A stretch of 64,000 bases of DNA, from the NCBI RefSeq assembly GCF_016801775.1, contig NZ_CP069004.1, positions 3,658,001 through 3,722,000 of the forward strand, given 5' to 3'. The stretch comes from Sulfitobacter mediterraneus (GTDB lineage Bacteria; Pseudomonadota; Alphaproteobacteria; Rhodobacterales; Rhodobacteraceae). Each line of letters starts with the position of its first letter. Within the stretch, counting starts at the first letter, position 1. The notes beneath the pieces are model-generated. The model saw nothing but the letters and a program-made list of their open reading frames with translations. It was not told the origin of the DNA and searched no databases. The position numbers and the translations under genes are program-made. Below are positions 26,401 to 35,899 of the stretch, piece after piece.

Positions 26401-28206
26401 ATGGCCGCATATGAATATGAAACCCACGAATATGACGTGGTTGTGGTGGGTGCCGGCGGGGCCGGTTTGCGCGCAACCCTCGGGATGGCGGAGCAAGGGC
26501 TGCGCACGGCCTGTGTGTCCAAAGTGTTTCCCACCCGCTCGCACACCGTTGCAGCGCAGGGCGGGATTGCCGCCAGCCTGAGCAACATGGGCCCGGACAA
26601 CTGGCAGTGGCATATGTATGACACGGTCAAAGGCTCTGACTGGCTGGGCGACACGGACGCGATGGAATATCTGGCGCGTGAAGCGCCCAAGGCGGTTTAC
26701 GAGCTGGAGCATTACGGCGTGCCGTTCTCGCGCACCGAAGAGGGCAAGATCTACCAGCGCCCCTTTGGCGGGCATACCACCGAATTTGGCGAAGGCCCCC
26801 CCGTGCAGCGTACCTGCGCCGCGGCGGACCGGACCGGCCACGCGATCCTGCATACGCTCTATGGTCAGTCGCTGAAAAACAACGCGGAATTCTACATCGA
26901 ATACTTCGCCATTGACCTGATCATGTCCGACGATGGCGTGTGTCAGGGGGTGCTGTGCTGGAAGCTGGATGATGGCACCATGCACCTGTTCAGCGCCAAG
27001 ATGGTGGTGTTGGCCACGGGCGGCTATGGCCGCGCCTATTTCAGCGCCACCTCGGCCCATACCTGCACCGGCGACGGTGGCGGCATGACGGCCCGTGCGG
27101 GCCTGCCGTTGCAAGACATGGAGTTTGTGCAGTTCCACCCCACAGGAATCTACGGCGCGGGCTGTCTGATCACCGAAGGGGCGCGGGGCGAAGGTGGATA
27201 CCTGACCAACTCCGAAGGGGAGCGGTTCATGGAACGCTATGCGCCGACCTACAAGGATCTGGCGTCACGTGACGTGGTGAGCCGCTGCATGACCATGGAA
27301 ATCCGCGAAGGGCGCGGCGTGGGCGAGAATGGCGATCACATCCATCTGCATCTCAACCACCTGCCGCCGGAAACGCTGGACCTGCGCCTGCCGGGCATTT
27401 CCGAAAGCGCGCGCATCTTTGCCGGTGTGGACCTGACCAAAGAACCGATCCCGGTTCTGCCGACCGTACACTACAACATGGGCGGTATTCCGACGAACTA
27501 TTGGGGTGAGGTTCTGGCACCAACCAAGGACAGCCCCGATGCAATCTCGCCGGGCCTGATGGCCGTGGGCGAGGCGGGCTGTGCCTCCGTGCATGGGGCG
27601 AACCGTTTGGGCTCAAACTCGCTGATTGACCTTGTGGTCTTTGGCCGCGCCGCTGCGATCCGTGCAGCCGAGATCGTCGATCCGAAAACCGCAGTGCCGA
27701 CGCCAAATCAGGCTTCGGTTGATGCGGCCTTTGATCGCTTTGACGGGCTGCGCCATGCCAAGGGCGGCGTGCCCACTGCCGAGTTGCGCCTTGAGATGCA
27801 AAAAACCATGCAGGCCGATGCGGCGGTGTTCCGCACCGACAAGACGCTGGAAGAGGGCCGCCAAAAGATGGTCGCCGTGGCCGACAAGATGGCCGATCTG
27901 CATGTCACGGACCGGTCGCTGGTTTGGAACTCCGATCTGATGGAAACGCTGGAACTGACCAACCTGATGCCGAATGCGGTGGCCACCATCACCGCAGCGG
28001 CGGCGCGTAAGGAAAGCCGGGGTGCGCACGCCCATGAGGATTATCCTGATCGTGACGACAAGAAGTGGCGCAAGCACAGCCTGTGCTGGTTTGACGGGAA
28101 CAAGGCCAAGTTGGGCGACCGGCCTGTGCACCTTGATCCGCTGACCCAGCAGGATGAGGGCGGTATCGACCTCAAGAAAATCGCACCCAAGGCGCGGGTG
28201 TACTAA
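26401..28206 (+). CDS. sdhA: Succinate dehydrogenase flavoprotein subunit
   Basis: Predicted 601 aa from the ATG at 26401 behind GGGAG; an upstream in-frame extension into sdhD is not supported. FAD-binding [14 protein letters not shown] (13-26), covalent FAD His H48 in [11 protein letters not shown], and [21 protein letters not shown] in the active-site region. Oxidises succinate to fumarate. It ends 4 bp before the small lipoprotein gene. Confidence 0.97.
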   Translation: MAAYEYETHEYDVVVVGAGGAGLRATLGMAEQGLRTACVSKVFPTRSHTVAAQGGIAASLSNMGPDNWQWHMYDTVKGSDWLGDTDAMEYLAREAPKAVYELEHYGVPFSRTEEGKIYQRPFGGHTTEFGEGPPVQRTCAAADRTGHAILHTLYGQSLKNNAEFYIEYFAIDLIMSDDGVCQGVLCWKLDDGTMHLFSAKMVVLATGGYGRAYFSATSAHTCTGDGGGMTARAGLPLQDMEFVQFHPTGIYGAGCLITEGARGEGGYLTNSEGERFMERYAPTYKDLASRDVVSRCMTMEIREGRGVGENGDHIHLHLNHLPPETLDLRLPGISESARIFAGVDLTKEPIPVLPTVHYNMGGIPTNYWGEVLAPTKDSPDAISPGLMAVGEAGCASVHGANRLGSNSLIDLVVFGRAAAIRAAEIVDPKTAVPTPNQASVDAAFDRFDGLRHAKGGVPTAELRLEMQKTMQADAAVFRTDKTLEEGRQKMVAVADKMADLHVTDRSLVWNSDLMETLELTNLMPNAVATITAAAARKESRGAHAHEDYPDRDDKKWRKHSLCWFDGNKAKLGDRPVHLDPLTQQDEGGIDLKKIAPKARVY

Positions 28207-28210
28207 GCCG

Positions 28211-28540
28211 ATGCGTCTGGTGGCCCTTGTTCTTTGCGCGGCAACGCTGGCGGCCTGCACCGAGGTGGAGCAGGCCGTGGACAACACCGCGCGGCGCGGG
28301 GCCAAAGGGGTGGTGACAGAAACCCTTGCCACCCGTTTCCCGCAGGTGCCCAAGGAGCTGATCACGCCCTTCACCGATTGCATCATCGACAATTCCTCGG
28401 CCCTTGAGATCCGCGAATATGCCAAAGCGGCCGTGGTGGGTGTGGATGATGGCACCGTGGAAACTGTGCGCACTGTGTTGGGACGGCCTGAGACCGCCGC
28501 CTGTTTGCAGGCCAGGGTGCTGGCTTCCGCCGCCACGTAA
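28211..28540 (+). CDS. Small lipoprotein within the sdh operon
   Basis: Predicted 109 aa. MRLVALVLCAATLAACTEV gives a signal peptide with lipobox LAAC (lipidated C16). The mature part has two more Cys (FTDCIIDN and AACLQAR) and otherwise no recognised domain. It starts 4 bp after sdhA and precedes sdhB by 88 bp. From memory, similar ORFs occupy this position in other roseobacters and are often mislabelled as succinate dehydrogenase. Its role is unknown. Confidence 0.78.
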   Translation: MRLVALVLCAATLAACTEVEQAVDNTARRGAKGVVTETLATRFPQVPKELITPFTDCIIDNSSALEIREYAKAAVVGVDDGTVETVRTVLGRPETAACLQARVLASAAT

Positions 28541-28628
28541 GGCGGTCAAGAATTTACATCCTGCGCCCCGGCGCAGGGTCAAGTGAAACGCCCCAAGGGG
28601 CAGATGAGATTGAAACAGGAGACGCGAA

Positions 28629-29408
28629 ATGGTTCAGCTGACGCTCCCCAAAAACTCCCGCATGACCAGCGGGAAGACATGGCCCAAGCCGCAAGGCGCC
28701 ACCAATCTGCGTGAGTTCCAGATTTACCGCTGGAACCCCGATGACGGCAAAAACCCGGCCATCGACACCTATTTTGTGGATATGGACAGCTGCGGACCCA
28801 TGATTTTGGACGCGCTGATCAAGATCAAGAACGAGATTGATCCAACGCTGACCTTCCGCCGGTCCTGCCGTGAGGGGATCTGCGGTTCCTGCGCGATGAA
28901 CATCGACGGGATCAACACGCTGGCCTGTACCTACGGCATGGAAGAGATCAAAGGCGTGGTCAAAATCTATCCGCTGCCGCATATGCCGGTGGTCAAGGAT
29001 TTGATCCCGGATCTGAACCACTTCTATGCGCAGCACGCCAGCATCCAGCCCTGGCTTGAGACCGACACGCCCGCCCCGGCAAAGGAATGGAAGCAGTCCA
29101 TTGATGATCGTGCCAAGCTGGACGGTCTTTATGAGTGTATCATGTGCGCCTGCTGTTCCACTTCTTGCCCAAGCTATTGGTGGAACGGCGACCGCTACCT
29201 TGGGCCAGCGGCCTTGCTGCATGCCTATCGCTGGATCATTGACAGCCGCGATGAGGCCACGGGCGAGCGTCTGGACGATCTGGAAGATCCGTTCAAACTG
29301 TATCGCTGCCACACGATCATGAACTGCGCCAAGACTTGCCCCAAGGGTTTGAACCCCGCAGCAGCGATTGCGAAGATCAAGAAACTGATGGTCGAACGCA
29401 CCGTTTGA
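28629..29408 (+). CDS. sdhB: Succinate dehydrogenase iron-sulfur subunit
   Basis: Predicted 259 aa. The [2Fe-2S] site is [16 protein letters not shown] with a further Cys in LACTYG. The [4Fe-4S] and [3Fe-4S] ligands are in [12 protein letters not shown] and [17 protein letters not shown]. It passes electrons from SdhA to quinone. GAAACAGGAGACG precedes the ATG. A strong hairpin follows the stop. Confidence 0.97.
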   Translation: MVQLTLPKNSRMTSGKTWPKPQGATNLREFQIYRWNPDDGKNPAIDTYFVDMDSCGPMILDALIKIKNEIDPTLTFRRSCREGICGSCAMNIDGINTLACTYGMEEIKGVVKIYPLPHMPVVKDLIPDLNHFYAQHASIQPWLETDTPAPAKEWKQSIDDRAKLDGLYECIMCACCSTSCPSYWWNGDRYLGPAALLHAYRWIIDSRDEATGERLDDLEDPFKLYRCHTIMNCAKTCPKGLNPAAAIAKIKKLMVERTV

Positions 29409-29420
29409 TCCAGACTGATC

Positions 29421-29444
29421 CCAGCCCCCATGGGGGCTGGTTTT
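29421..29444 (+). terminator. Terminator after sdhB
   Basis: CCAGCCCCCATGGGGGCTGG is a perfect 20-base palindrome followed by TTTT, 12 bp after the sdhB stop. It ends the sdh operon and overlaps the leader of the next small gene. Confidence 0.8.
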
Positions 29445-29448
29445 GCCT

Positions 29449-29664
29449 ATGCCCCTGTTCATTGCCCTTGTGATTGCTGTGATCGTCGTTGCCATCGTGG
29501 CGCGGCGCAATGCGGGCACGCGCCTGTGTCGCTGGCGCGAAGACCGGGCAGGCAGCAAGGGCGCATTGGTCAAATACAATTGCATCAACTGCGGTGCAGA
29601 GGCGTTTCGCAGCACCGGCAAGCCGGACCGCTGTCTGAGCGGGCAACCCAAAACGGGTTTGTGA
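29449..29664 (+). CDS. Small membrane protein with zinc-ribbon-like tail
   Basis: Predicted 71 aa from the ATG at 29449; a TTG six bases upstream is an alternative. One N-terminal membrane helix (PLFIALVIAVIVVAIVA) precedes a basic stretch and a cysteine motif CINCGAEAF ... DRCLSG that resembles a half zinc ribbon. It starts directly after the sdhB terminator without a good ribosome site. I do not recognise a family; the real-gene call rests on its coherent helix-plus-ribbon layout. Confidence 0.55.
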   Translation: MPLFIALVIAVIVVAIVARRNAGTRLCRWREDRAGSKGALVKYNCINCGAEAFRSTGKPDRCLSGQPKTGL

Positions 29665-29744
29665 GCAAGGCCAAGATCTGACCCAGCGTCCGGCTCGACA
29701 GAGAGCTGTGATCCTGCTTACCTAACGGCAAAGCGGGGGATCAA

Positions 29745-31397
29745 ATGAGCAACACCAATTTCAAAGCGGACGTGATCATTGTCGGTGCGGGGCTGGCCGG
29801 TATGGTGGCCGCGCATGAGGCGGTGCAGCGGGGCCGCAAGGTTCTGCTGCTGGACCAGGAGGCGCCGCAATCCCTGGGCGGTCAGGCGTTCTGGTCGTTG
29901 GGCGGTCTATTTATGGTCGACACCCCCGAACAGCGTCGCTTGGGTATCAAGGACAGCCCCGAACTGGCGCTGAGCGACTGGATGGGATCGGCGCAGTTTG
30001 ACCGCGCTGAGGATGCCAATCCCCGCGCTTATGCCGAAGGGTTCATTGACTGGGCTGCAGGCGGCATGCGGCAGTGGTGTTATGATCTGGGCATGCGGTG
30101 GTTTCCGGTGGTGGGCTGGGCCGAACGCGGTGGCGAGCAGGCCCACGGGCATGGCAATTCGGTGCCGCGGTTTCACATCACATGGGGCACCGGCACCGGC
30201 GTTGTGGCCCCCTTTGCCAAGCGGATGACGGAATATGCCGCGCAAGGCAGCCTGCAACTGGGGTTCCGGCATCGGGTCACGGATTTGACCACCAGCGATG
30301 GCAGGGTCACGGGCCTGCGCGGCGATATTTTGGAAAACAGCACCGAGGCGCGGGGCAAAAGCACCACGCGGGACGTCATCGGCAGCTTTGAACACAGCGC
30401 CGATGCGGTGGTGCTGACCACGGGCGGGATTGGCGGCAATCATGACGTTGTGCGCAAACACTGGCCCGCAGATCGGCTTGGCCCGGCGCCGGACGTGATG
30501 GTTGCGGGTGTGCCCGATTACGTCGACGGCAAGATGCACGAGATTGCGCGGCAGGCGGGCGCGGGCCTGATCAACGAAGACCGGATGTGGCATTATTGCG
30601 AGGGGCTGCAAAACTGGGATCCGATCTGGCCCAATCATGGTATTCGCATTTTGCCCGGTCCGTCCTCGCTTTGGTTTGATGCCAAGGGCGACCGGATGGA
30701 AGCGCCGTATTTGCCGGGGTTTGACACCCTGGGCACGTTGAAACGCATTTTGAGCGCGGGCCAGCATTCGTGGTTTATCCTGACCCAAAAGATCATCGAA
30801 AAGGAATTTGCCCTGTCCGGGTCAGAGCAGAACCCGGACCTGACTGATGGTGGCTGGCGCGATGTTTTGAAGGCCCGATTGGGCAAGGGGGCGACACCAG
30901 CGGTAGAGGCATTCAAGAAAAACGGTGCGGATTTCATCGTCGCGGATGATCTGGAAACGCTGGTGGCGGGGATGAACCGAATGACCCCCGATGCGCCTGT
31001 GGTGCTGGATCATATCCGGGGGCAAATCACCGCGCGGGATCTGCAACTGACCAATCCTTTTGCCAAGGATGCGCAAATCACCGCCATTCGCGGCGCACGC
31101 AACTATCGCGGCGACAAATTGATCCGCACGGCCAAACCCCATGCGATCCTTGATCCGGAAAACGGGCCGCTCATTGCGGTGCGGCTGAATATCCTGACGC
31201 GGAAATCGCTGGGCGGGTTGCACACGGATATGCAGGGCAGGGTTCTGACGCCCAAGGGCGATGTTCTGGAGGGGCTTTATGCCGCCGGAGAGGTCTGCGG
31301 CTTTGGCGGGGGCGGCTATCATGGGTACAACGCCCTTGAGGGGACGTTTCTGGGCGGTTGCCTGTATTCAGGGCGTATCGCGGGGCAGAACGCCTGA
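29745..31397 (+). CDS. FAD-binding dehydrogenase (fumarate reductase / ketosteroid dehydrogenase-like)
   Basis: Predicted 550 aa. FAD-binding DVIIVGAGLAGMVAAHEA at 10-27, then SLGGQAFWSLGGLFMVDTPEQRR and VLTTGGIGGN. The C-terminus has YAAGEVCGFGGGGYHGYNALEGTFLGGC, the flavin-contacting end of the FAD_binding_2 family. The substrate is unknown; annotations vary between KsdD-like and fumarate reductase-like. It follows the sdh operon but is separated by 80 bp. No signal peptide. Confidence 0.82.
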   Translation: MSNTNFKADVIIVGAGLAGMVAAHEAVQRGRKVLLLDQEAPQSLGGQAFWSLGGLFMVDTPEQRRLGIKDSPELALSDWMGSAQFDRAEDANPRAYAEGFIDWAAGGMRQWCYDLGMRWFPVVGWAERGGEQAHGHGNSVPRFHITWGTGTGVVAPFAKRMTEYAAQGSLQLGFRHRVTDLTTSDGRVTGLRGDILENSTEARGKSTTRDVIGSFEHSADAVVLTTGGIGGNHDVVRKHWPADRLGPAPDVMVAGVPDYVDGKMHEIARQAGAGLINEDRMWHYCEGLQNWDPIWPNHGIRILPGPSSLWFDAKGDRMEAPYLPGFDTLGTLKRILSAGQHSWFILTQKIIEKEFALSGSEQNPDLTDGGWRDVLKARLGKGATPAVEAFKKNGADFIVADDLETLVAGMNRMTPDAPVVLDHIRGQITARDLQLTNPFAKDAQITAIRGARNYRGDKLIRTAKPHAILDPENGPLIAVRLNILTRKSLGGLHTDMQGRVLTPKGDVLEGLYAAGEVCGFGGGGYHGYNALEGTFLGGCLYSGRIAGQNA

Positions 31398-31457
31398 GCA
31401 GGCTTTACAGCGGTGTATGGCTGCGGCAACGTCGGTCAAACATCGGGAGGATGCCAG

Positions 31458-32303
31458 ATGATCACCACACCTATTGATGCCGAAGCCCGCCGCGCGATCA
31501 AACCGGTGATCTGCTATCCTGTCGAGACCCTGCCGCAGCCGGATATGGCACTGCTGACGCGGGCGCGGCAGGATCTGCGCAAAACGGGTGAGGCACTGGT
31601 ACAGCCCCGTGATGCGGCGACGTTCACCGTGCCAGCCGGGCATTTTTTCCGCATCACCTCGGTTGAAGGATCGCAGGTGGGGGATCTGAACTTGTGGAAC
31701 GCCAATGACCTGAACGAACGGTTCTATTCTGGCAAGACCCGCGCCTTGCATGGCACCCATATCACCACGGGAGAGCGGATGTGGTCCTCTTTTCCGGGCA
31801 TGCGGCCTATGGCGACCATCAGCCATGATACGCTGGGGTGGTACGGGATAGATGCCTATGGGGGGGCGGTGCATGACGTGATTGGCACCCGTTGCGATCC
31901 TTATACGCATAACTTGTTGAAAGGCGGGCAATATCACCATTGCTGCCATTCCAATCTGACCCGTGCCATGGCCGCGCATCTGGGTGTGCCTGTGCAAGAG
32001 GCAGAACCCTTGGTGCATGACGTGTTGAACGTGTTCATGTGTACCGGGTTTACCCGCGACACGGGGCAGTATTTCATGAAAGCCAGCCCGGTGCGGCCCG
32101 GCGACTATCTGGAATTCTTTGCCGAGATGGATCTTCTTGGCGCGCTCAGCGCCTGTCCCGGCGGGGATTGTTCGGCGGAACATTCCTCAGACGTGGCCGC
32201 CTGCTACCCGTTGTTGGTAGAGGTGTTTGCGCCGCAGGACGGAGGGCTGGACGGTTGGACCCCTCCGCCCGTCAATGGCTATGACCGCAGTCATGGCGCA
32301 TGA
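31458..32303 (+). CDS. DUF1989, urea carboxylase-associated family protein
   Basis: Predicted 281 aa. The start at 31458 follows GGGAGG at the usual distance; the longer frame from 31413 is not supported. Features: FTVPAGHFFRITSVEGSQVGDL, TRALHGTHITTGERMWS, and CHSNLTRAMAAHLG plus DVLNVFMCTGF, with His and Cys positions typical of this family. Relatives lie next to urea carboxylase or purine-degradation genes, but neither is present here. It is adjacent to the FAD dehydrogenase (61-bp gap) and may be cotranscribed. Confidence 0.82.
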   Translation: MITTPIDAEARRAIKPVICYPVETLPQPDMALLTRARQDLRKTGEALVQPRDAATFTVPAGHFFRITSVEGSQVGDLNLWNANDLNERFYSGKTRALHGTHITTGERMWSSFPGMRPMATISHDTLGWYGIDAYGGAVHDVIGTRCDPYTHNLLKGGQYHHCCHSNLTRAMAAHLGVPVQEAEPLVHDVLNVFMCTGFTRDTGQYFMKASPVRPGDYLEFFAEMDLLGALSACPGGDCSAEHSSDVAACYPLLVEVFAPQDGGLDGWTPPPVNGYDRSHGA

Positions 32304-32328
32304 CCAGCGGTGCCGGGCGAAGAAGACC

Positions 32329-33033
32329 CTAAGCGAACGCTGCTTCAAGAGCGATCTCGACCATATCGCCAAAGGTCTTTTCACGATCTTCTGACGGCAG
32401 CGCCTCACCGGTTTGCAAATGGTCCGAGACCGTCAGAACCGCGAGTGCGCGGCGACCATGACGGGCGGCCAGAGTGTAAAGCTCCGCCGCCTCCATCTCC
32501 ACGCCCAGAATACCGTGGCGCACCATTTGTTCGTCCAGATCGGGGCGTTCGGCATAAAACACATCTGAGGAATAGATTCCGCCGACATGGGTTTTGCATC
32601 CTTTGCCTTCCGCTGCCGCCACAGCGGCCCGCAGTAGTGACCAATCGGCGGTTGGGGCATAGTTCACTTCTTTGAAAATGCCGGAAGATGGCGATGTGAT
32701 GGTGCTGGCGGTCATGGCAATAATCACGTCGCGTATACCCACCTGCGGCTGCATTCCGCCGCATGACCCGATGCGGATCAGGGTTTTGGCGTCATAATCG
32801 CGAATCAGTTCATTGGCGTAGATCGACAGCGAAGGCATGCCCATGCCGGACCCTTGGATGGTCACGCGGTTGCCTTTCCATGTGCCGGTAAAGCCAAGCA
32901 TGCCGCGCACTTCGTTGACCAGTTCGGCCCCCTCAAGAAAGGTCTCAGCCGCCCATTTGGCGCGGTAAGGATCGCCGGGCATGAGGACGGTTTCTGCGAT
33001 TTCGCCGGGCTTGGCTCCGATATGGACGGTCAT
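32329..33033 (-). CDS. deoD: Purine-nucleoside phosphorylase, DeoD type
   Basis: Predicted 234 aa, the usual length of the hexameric DeoD family. [25 protein letters not shown] at the N-terminus, [16 protein letters not shown] in the phosphate region, and the [14 protein letters not shown] ribose/base-binding motif. Cleaves purine nucleosides with phosphate. A nucleoside-type ABC importer is at 43938-48744, which would supply substrate. Confidence 0.93.
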   Translation of the reverse strand: MTVHIGAKPGEIAETVLMPGDPYRAKWAAETFLEGAELVNEVRGMLGFTGTWKGNRVTIQGSGMGMPSLSIYANELIRDYDAKTLIRIGSCGGMQPQVGIRDVIIAMTASTITSPSSGIFKEVNYAPTADWSLLRAAVAAAEGKGCKTHVGGIYSSDVFYAERPDLDEQMVRHGILGVEMEAAELYTLAARHGRRALAVLTVSDHLQTGEALPSEDREKTFGDMVEIALEAAFA

Positions 33034-33114
33034 TGGAATCTCCGCTTTTGACAGGGGTGTAACCTGCCTTTCCGGGCGCGCGGGGGCAAGTGGATTGTCA
33101 AATCAGAGGCGTGC

Positions 33115-33145
33115 AAAAGGCCGGCTGCGTTGGGCCGGCCTTTTT
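33115..33145. terminator. Terminator between the H-NS-like gene and deoD
   Basis: GGCCGGC and GCCGGCC flank an 8-base loop, with AAAA before and TTTTT after, so it can act on either strand. On the minus strand it lies about 100 bp beyond the H-NS-like gene and before deoD. Confidence 0.7.
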
Positions 33146-33241
33146 CTATTATTGCCTATAAGGGAGAAGAATTGCGCCCTTTGAATTGTAGTGGAATTCA
33201 GAATGCAATTAGGAGGCGTTATAATTCTCCATTAAGGTGTA

Positions 33242-33592
33242 TTAACTTCCAATACGCATCGTTTCAGGCGCAATACCGTTTTCAACCGCTGCGCGATACC
33301 AATTGGGTTGTCGCCCTTTTCCCGTCCATGTTTGAGTGGCATCCTCGGGGTTGGCATATTGCGGTTTGCCCTTCTTGGCGGGCGCTTTTGCTTTGGCTTT
33401 GCGCGGCTTTGAGGCACCTTTGATTTCAGAGGACAACTCATTGAGAGAAAAGCCATATTCGGCGGCAGCTTTCTCGGCTGCTTTGCGGGCTTTGGCGCGG
33501 TCACGGGCGCGGGCATTTGCCAGTGCTTTCTTCGCGTCGGCAACCAGCTTTTCCAATTCTTTGGAACTCAGTGATTTCAGATCGATTTTCAT
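33242..33592 (-). CDS. H-NS family nucleoid-associated protein (HvrA-like)
   Basis: Predicted 116 aa. N-terminal coiled-coil oligomerisation region (SSKELEKLVADAKKALANARARDRAK), a basic linker of Lys/Ala repeats (about 60-80), and the C-terminal DNA-binding motif TWTGKGRQPNWYRAAVENG (about 87-105). Proteins of this type bind curved A/T-rich DNA; Rhodobacter HvrA regulates photosynthesis and nitrogen genes. An inverted repeat adjoins its start codon. Confidence 0.9.
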   Translation of the reverse strand: MKIDLKSLSSKELEKLVADAKKALANARARDRAKARKAAEKAAAEYGFSLNELSSEIKGASKPRKAKAKAPAKKGKPQYANPEDATQTWTGKGRQPNWYRAAVENGIAPETMRIGS

Positions 33593-33598
33593 GTGTGA

Positions 33599-33628
33599 AG
33601 GTCCATTTCCTAATTCGGAGATGGACCT
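33599..33628 (-). promoter_or_regulatory. Hairpin directly before the H-NS-like gene start
   Basis: AGGTCCAT and ATGGACCT, an 8-bp perfect inverted repeat with a 14-base loop, ends 6 bases before the ATG. The only purine-rich ribosome-site candidates (GGAC in the stem, AGGAAA in the loop) are part of it, so folding could limit translation. It might instead be an operator. Confidence 0.5.
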
Positions 33629-33674
33629 ACACTAATTGCGAAAAGATTAAAATGATATTGAAATGAGCGGCGGT

Positions 33675-35675
33675 TTATTCTGCTGCGACCGCTTCGGGAT
33701 CGGCAAGGGTGACGATGTCGCCCATAATCACGTTCAATTCAAAATCCTTGGGCGTATAGACCCGCGCAACACCCATGGCAGAAAGTCGGGCGGCGTCATC
33801 ATCGGGGATGATACCGCCCACAATCACCGGAATATGGCCCAGACCGGCCTCGCGCATTTGGGTCATCAGGTCTTCGACCAGCGGAATATGTGATCCGGAA
33901 AGGATCGACAGGCCGACAACATGGGCCTTGTCCTTTTGCGCCGCCTCGACAATCTCGGCCGGGGTCAGGCGGATGCCTTCGTAGGAGATATCCATGCCGC
34001 AATCGCGGGCGCGGACGGCGATCTGTTCGGCGCCGTTGGAATGGCCATCCAGGCCGGGCTTGCCGACGAGGAATTTCAAGCGGCGGCCCAGACGGTCACT
34101 GACCGCATCAACGGCACTGCGCAGATCATCCAAGCCCTCGGTCTTGTTCGACTGACCTGCGGCCACGCCGGTTGGCCCGCGATATTCGCCATGCACGGCC
34201 CGCATTTGCGCGGCCCATTCACCGGTGGTTACGCCCGCTTTGGCGGCGGCAATCGACGGCTCCATCACATTGCGGCCCTCGGCGGCAGCGGCCCGCAGAT
34301 CGGCCAGCGCGGCCTTGACCGCACTTTCATCCCGCTCGGCCCGCCATTGGTTCAAACGGTCGATCTGTTCGGCCTCCACCGCAGGATCCACAACCATGAT
34401 GCCGCCATCGCCGGTCATCAGCGGGGACGGTTCGCCCTGCTGCCATTTGTTGACGCCCACCACCACGGTTTCGCCGGCCTCGATCCGGCCAAGGCGTTCG
34501 GCGTTGCTTTCGACCAGACGGCCTTTCATATAGTCGATGGCGGAAATAGCGCCGCCCATACCGTCAAGATTGGCCAATTCGGCACGCGCCCCGTCTTTGA
34601 GCATCTCGACTTTGGCATCCACAGCCGGGTTGCCGTCAAACAGATCGTCAAATTCGAGCAGATCAGTTTCATAGGCCAGGATCTGTTGCATCCGCATTGA
34701 CCATTGCTGATCCCAGGGGCGGGGCAGGCCAAGTGCCTCATTCCAGGCGGGCAATTGCACGGCGCGGGCGCGGGCCTTTTTGGAAAGTGTCACGGCCAGC
34801 ATTTCGATCAGAATGCGGTAGACATTGTTTTCGGGCTGCTGTTCGGTCAGGCCAAGCGAATTGACCTGCACACCATAACGGAAACGGCGGTATTTGGGAT
34901 CCTGCACGCCATATCGTGTTTCGAGAATTTCATCCCACAGATCGACGAAGGCCCGCATTTTGCACATTTCGGTCACGAAACGGATGCCTGCGTTCACGAA
35001 AAACGAGATACGCCCTGCAAGTGCGGGAAAATCCTCCGCAGGGACGCGCGGCTTGAGCGCATCGAGAACGGCGGTGGCGGTGGCCAAGGCAAAGGCCAGT
35101 TCCTGTTCGGGCGTCGCACCGGCCTCTTGCAGGTGATAGGAACAAACGTTCATCGGGTTCCATTTCGGCACGTTGGTATAGCAGTATTCAGCCACGTCCG
35201 CGATCATCCGCAGCGACGGGGCAGGCGGGCAGATATAGGTGCCCCGGCTGAGGTATTCCTTGATCAGGTCGTTCTGCACCGTCCCCTGCAGTTTCGACAC
35301 GCCCGCGCCCTGTTCCTCAGCCGCAGCGATATAGAGGGCCAAAAGCCATGGCGCGGTGGCGTTGATTGTCATGGAGGTGTTCATCTGCTCCAGCGGAATG
35401 TCTTTGAACAGCATCCGCATATCGCCCAAATGGCTGACCGGCACGCCCACTTTGCCAACCTCGCCGCGCGACAGCACGTGATCGCTGTCATATCCGGTCT
35501 GGGTGGGCAGATCGAATGCCACGGACAGGCCGGTTTGTCCCTTGGCCAGATTGGCCCGATAAAGCGCATTGGACGCCGCAGCGGTGGAGTGGCCCGCATA
35601 GGTCCGGATCAACCAGGGGCGATCTGTCTTGGGTGCTGCGGATGCATCTTTGTGGTCGGTCTTTGGGTCTGACAT
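33675..35675 (-). CDS. ecm: (2R)-ethylmalonyl-CoA mutase (ethylmalonyl-CoA pathway)
   Basis: Predicted 666 aa. The start is set at 35675 (MSDPKTDHKDAS); the frame continues to 35735 but homology begins later with RPWLIRTYAGHSTAAASNALYR. It is a single-chain B12-dependent mutase: substrate barrel with GLSVAFDLPTQTGYDSDH, and a C-terminal cobalamin domain with the lower-ligand motif DGHSNG. It converts ethylmalonyl-CoA to methylsuccinyl-CoA. Methylmalonyl-CoA mutase paralogues are similar, but the lack of a separate small subunit and linkage to ccr, mch and mcl2 support Ecm. Confidence 0.9.
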   Translation of the reverse strand: MSDPKTDHKDASAAPKTDRPWLIRTYAGHSTAAASNALYRANLAKGQTGLSVAFDLPTQTGYDSDHVLSRGEVGKVGVPVSHLGDMRMLFKDIPLEQMNTSMTINATAPWLLALYIAAAEEQGAGVSKLQGTVQNDLIKEYLSRGTYICPPAPSLRMIADVAEYCYTNVPKWNPMNVCSYHLQEAGATPEQELAFALATATAVLDALKPRVPAEDFPALAGRISFFVNAGIRFVTEMCKMRAFVDLWDEILETRYGVQDPKYRRFRYGVQVNSLGLTEQQPENNVYRILIEMLAVTLSKKARARAVQLPAWNEALGLPRPWDQQWSMRMQQILAYETDLLEFDDLFDGNPAVDAKVEMLKDGARAELANLDGMGGAISAIDYMKGRLVESNAERLGRIEAGETVVVGVNKWQQGEPSPLMTGDGGIMVVDPAVEAEQIDRLNQWRAERDESAVKAALADLRAAAAEGRNVMEPSIAAAKAGVTTGEWAAQMRAVHGEYRGPTGVAAGQSNKTEGLDDLRSAVDAVSDRLGRRLKFLVGKPGLDGHSNGAEQIAVRARDCGMDISYEGIRLTPAEIVEAAQKDKAHVVGLSILSGSHIPLVEDLMTQMREAGLGHIPVIVGGIIPDDDAARLSAMGVARVYTPKDFELNVIMGDIVTLADPEAVAAE

Positions 35676-35708
35676 GGTGGGCCTCGCTGAATCGGTCGGG
35701 CAATATTC

Positions 35709-35716
35709 TTGCGTTT
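35709..35716 (-). promoter_or_regulatory. AAACGCAA motif upstream of ecm
   Basis: AAACGCAA on the ecm coding strand ends 34 bases before the ecm ATG. The same octamer occurs twice, 10 bp apart, before ccr at nearly the same distance from the start codon and in the same orientation. Confidence 0.3.
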
Positions 35717-35899
35717 GATTGTGTTTACGGGACATTTTATACCAATGTCAATTCGCTGCAATGCGGCATGTGCCGGTGCAGCATCTTTTTTCCGCAATGC
35801 CCACAATAGCCGCAAAACCGCCGGTGTTTTGGTGATCAAGCCCCGCACATCTTGCAGATTGATATTGTTCTTGTGTGCAGGCACTGCGAATGTGCGGAC

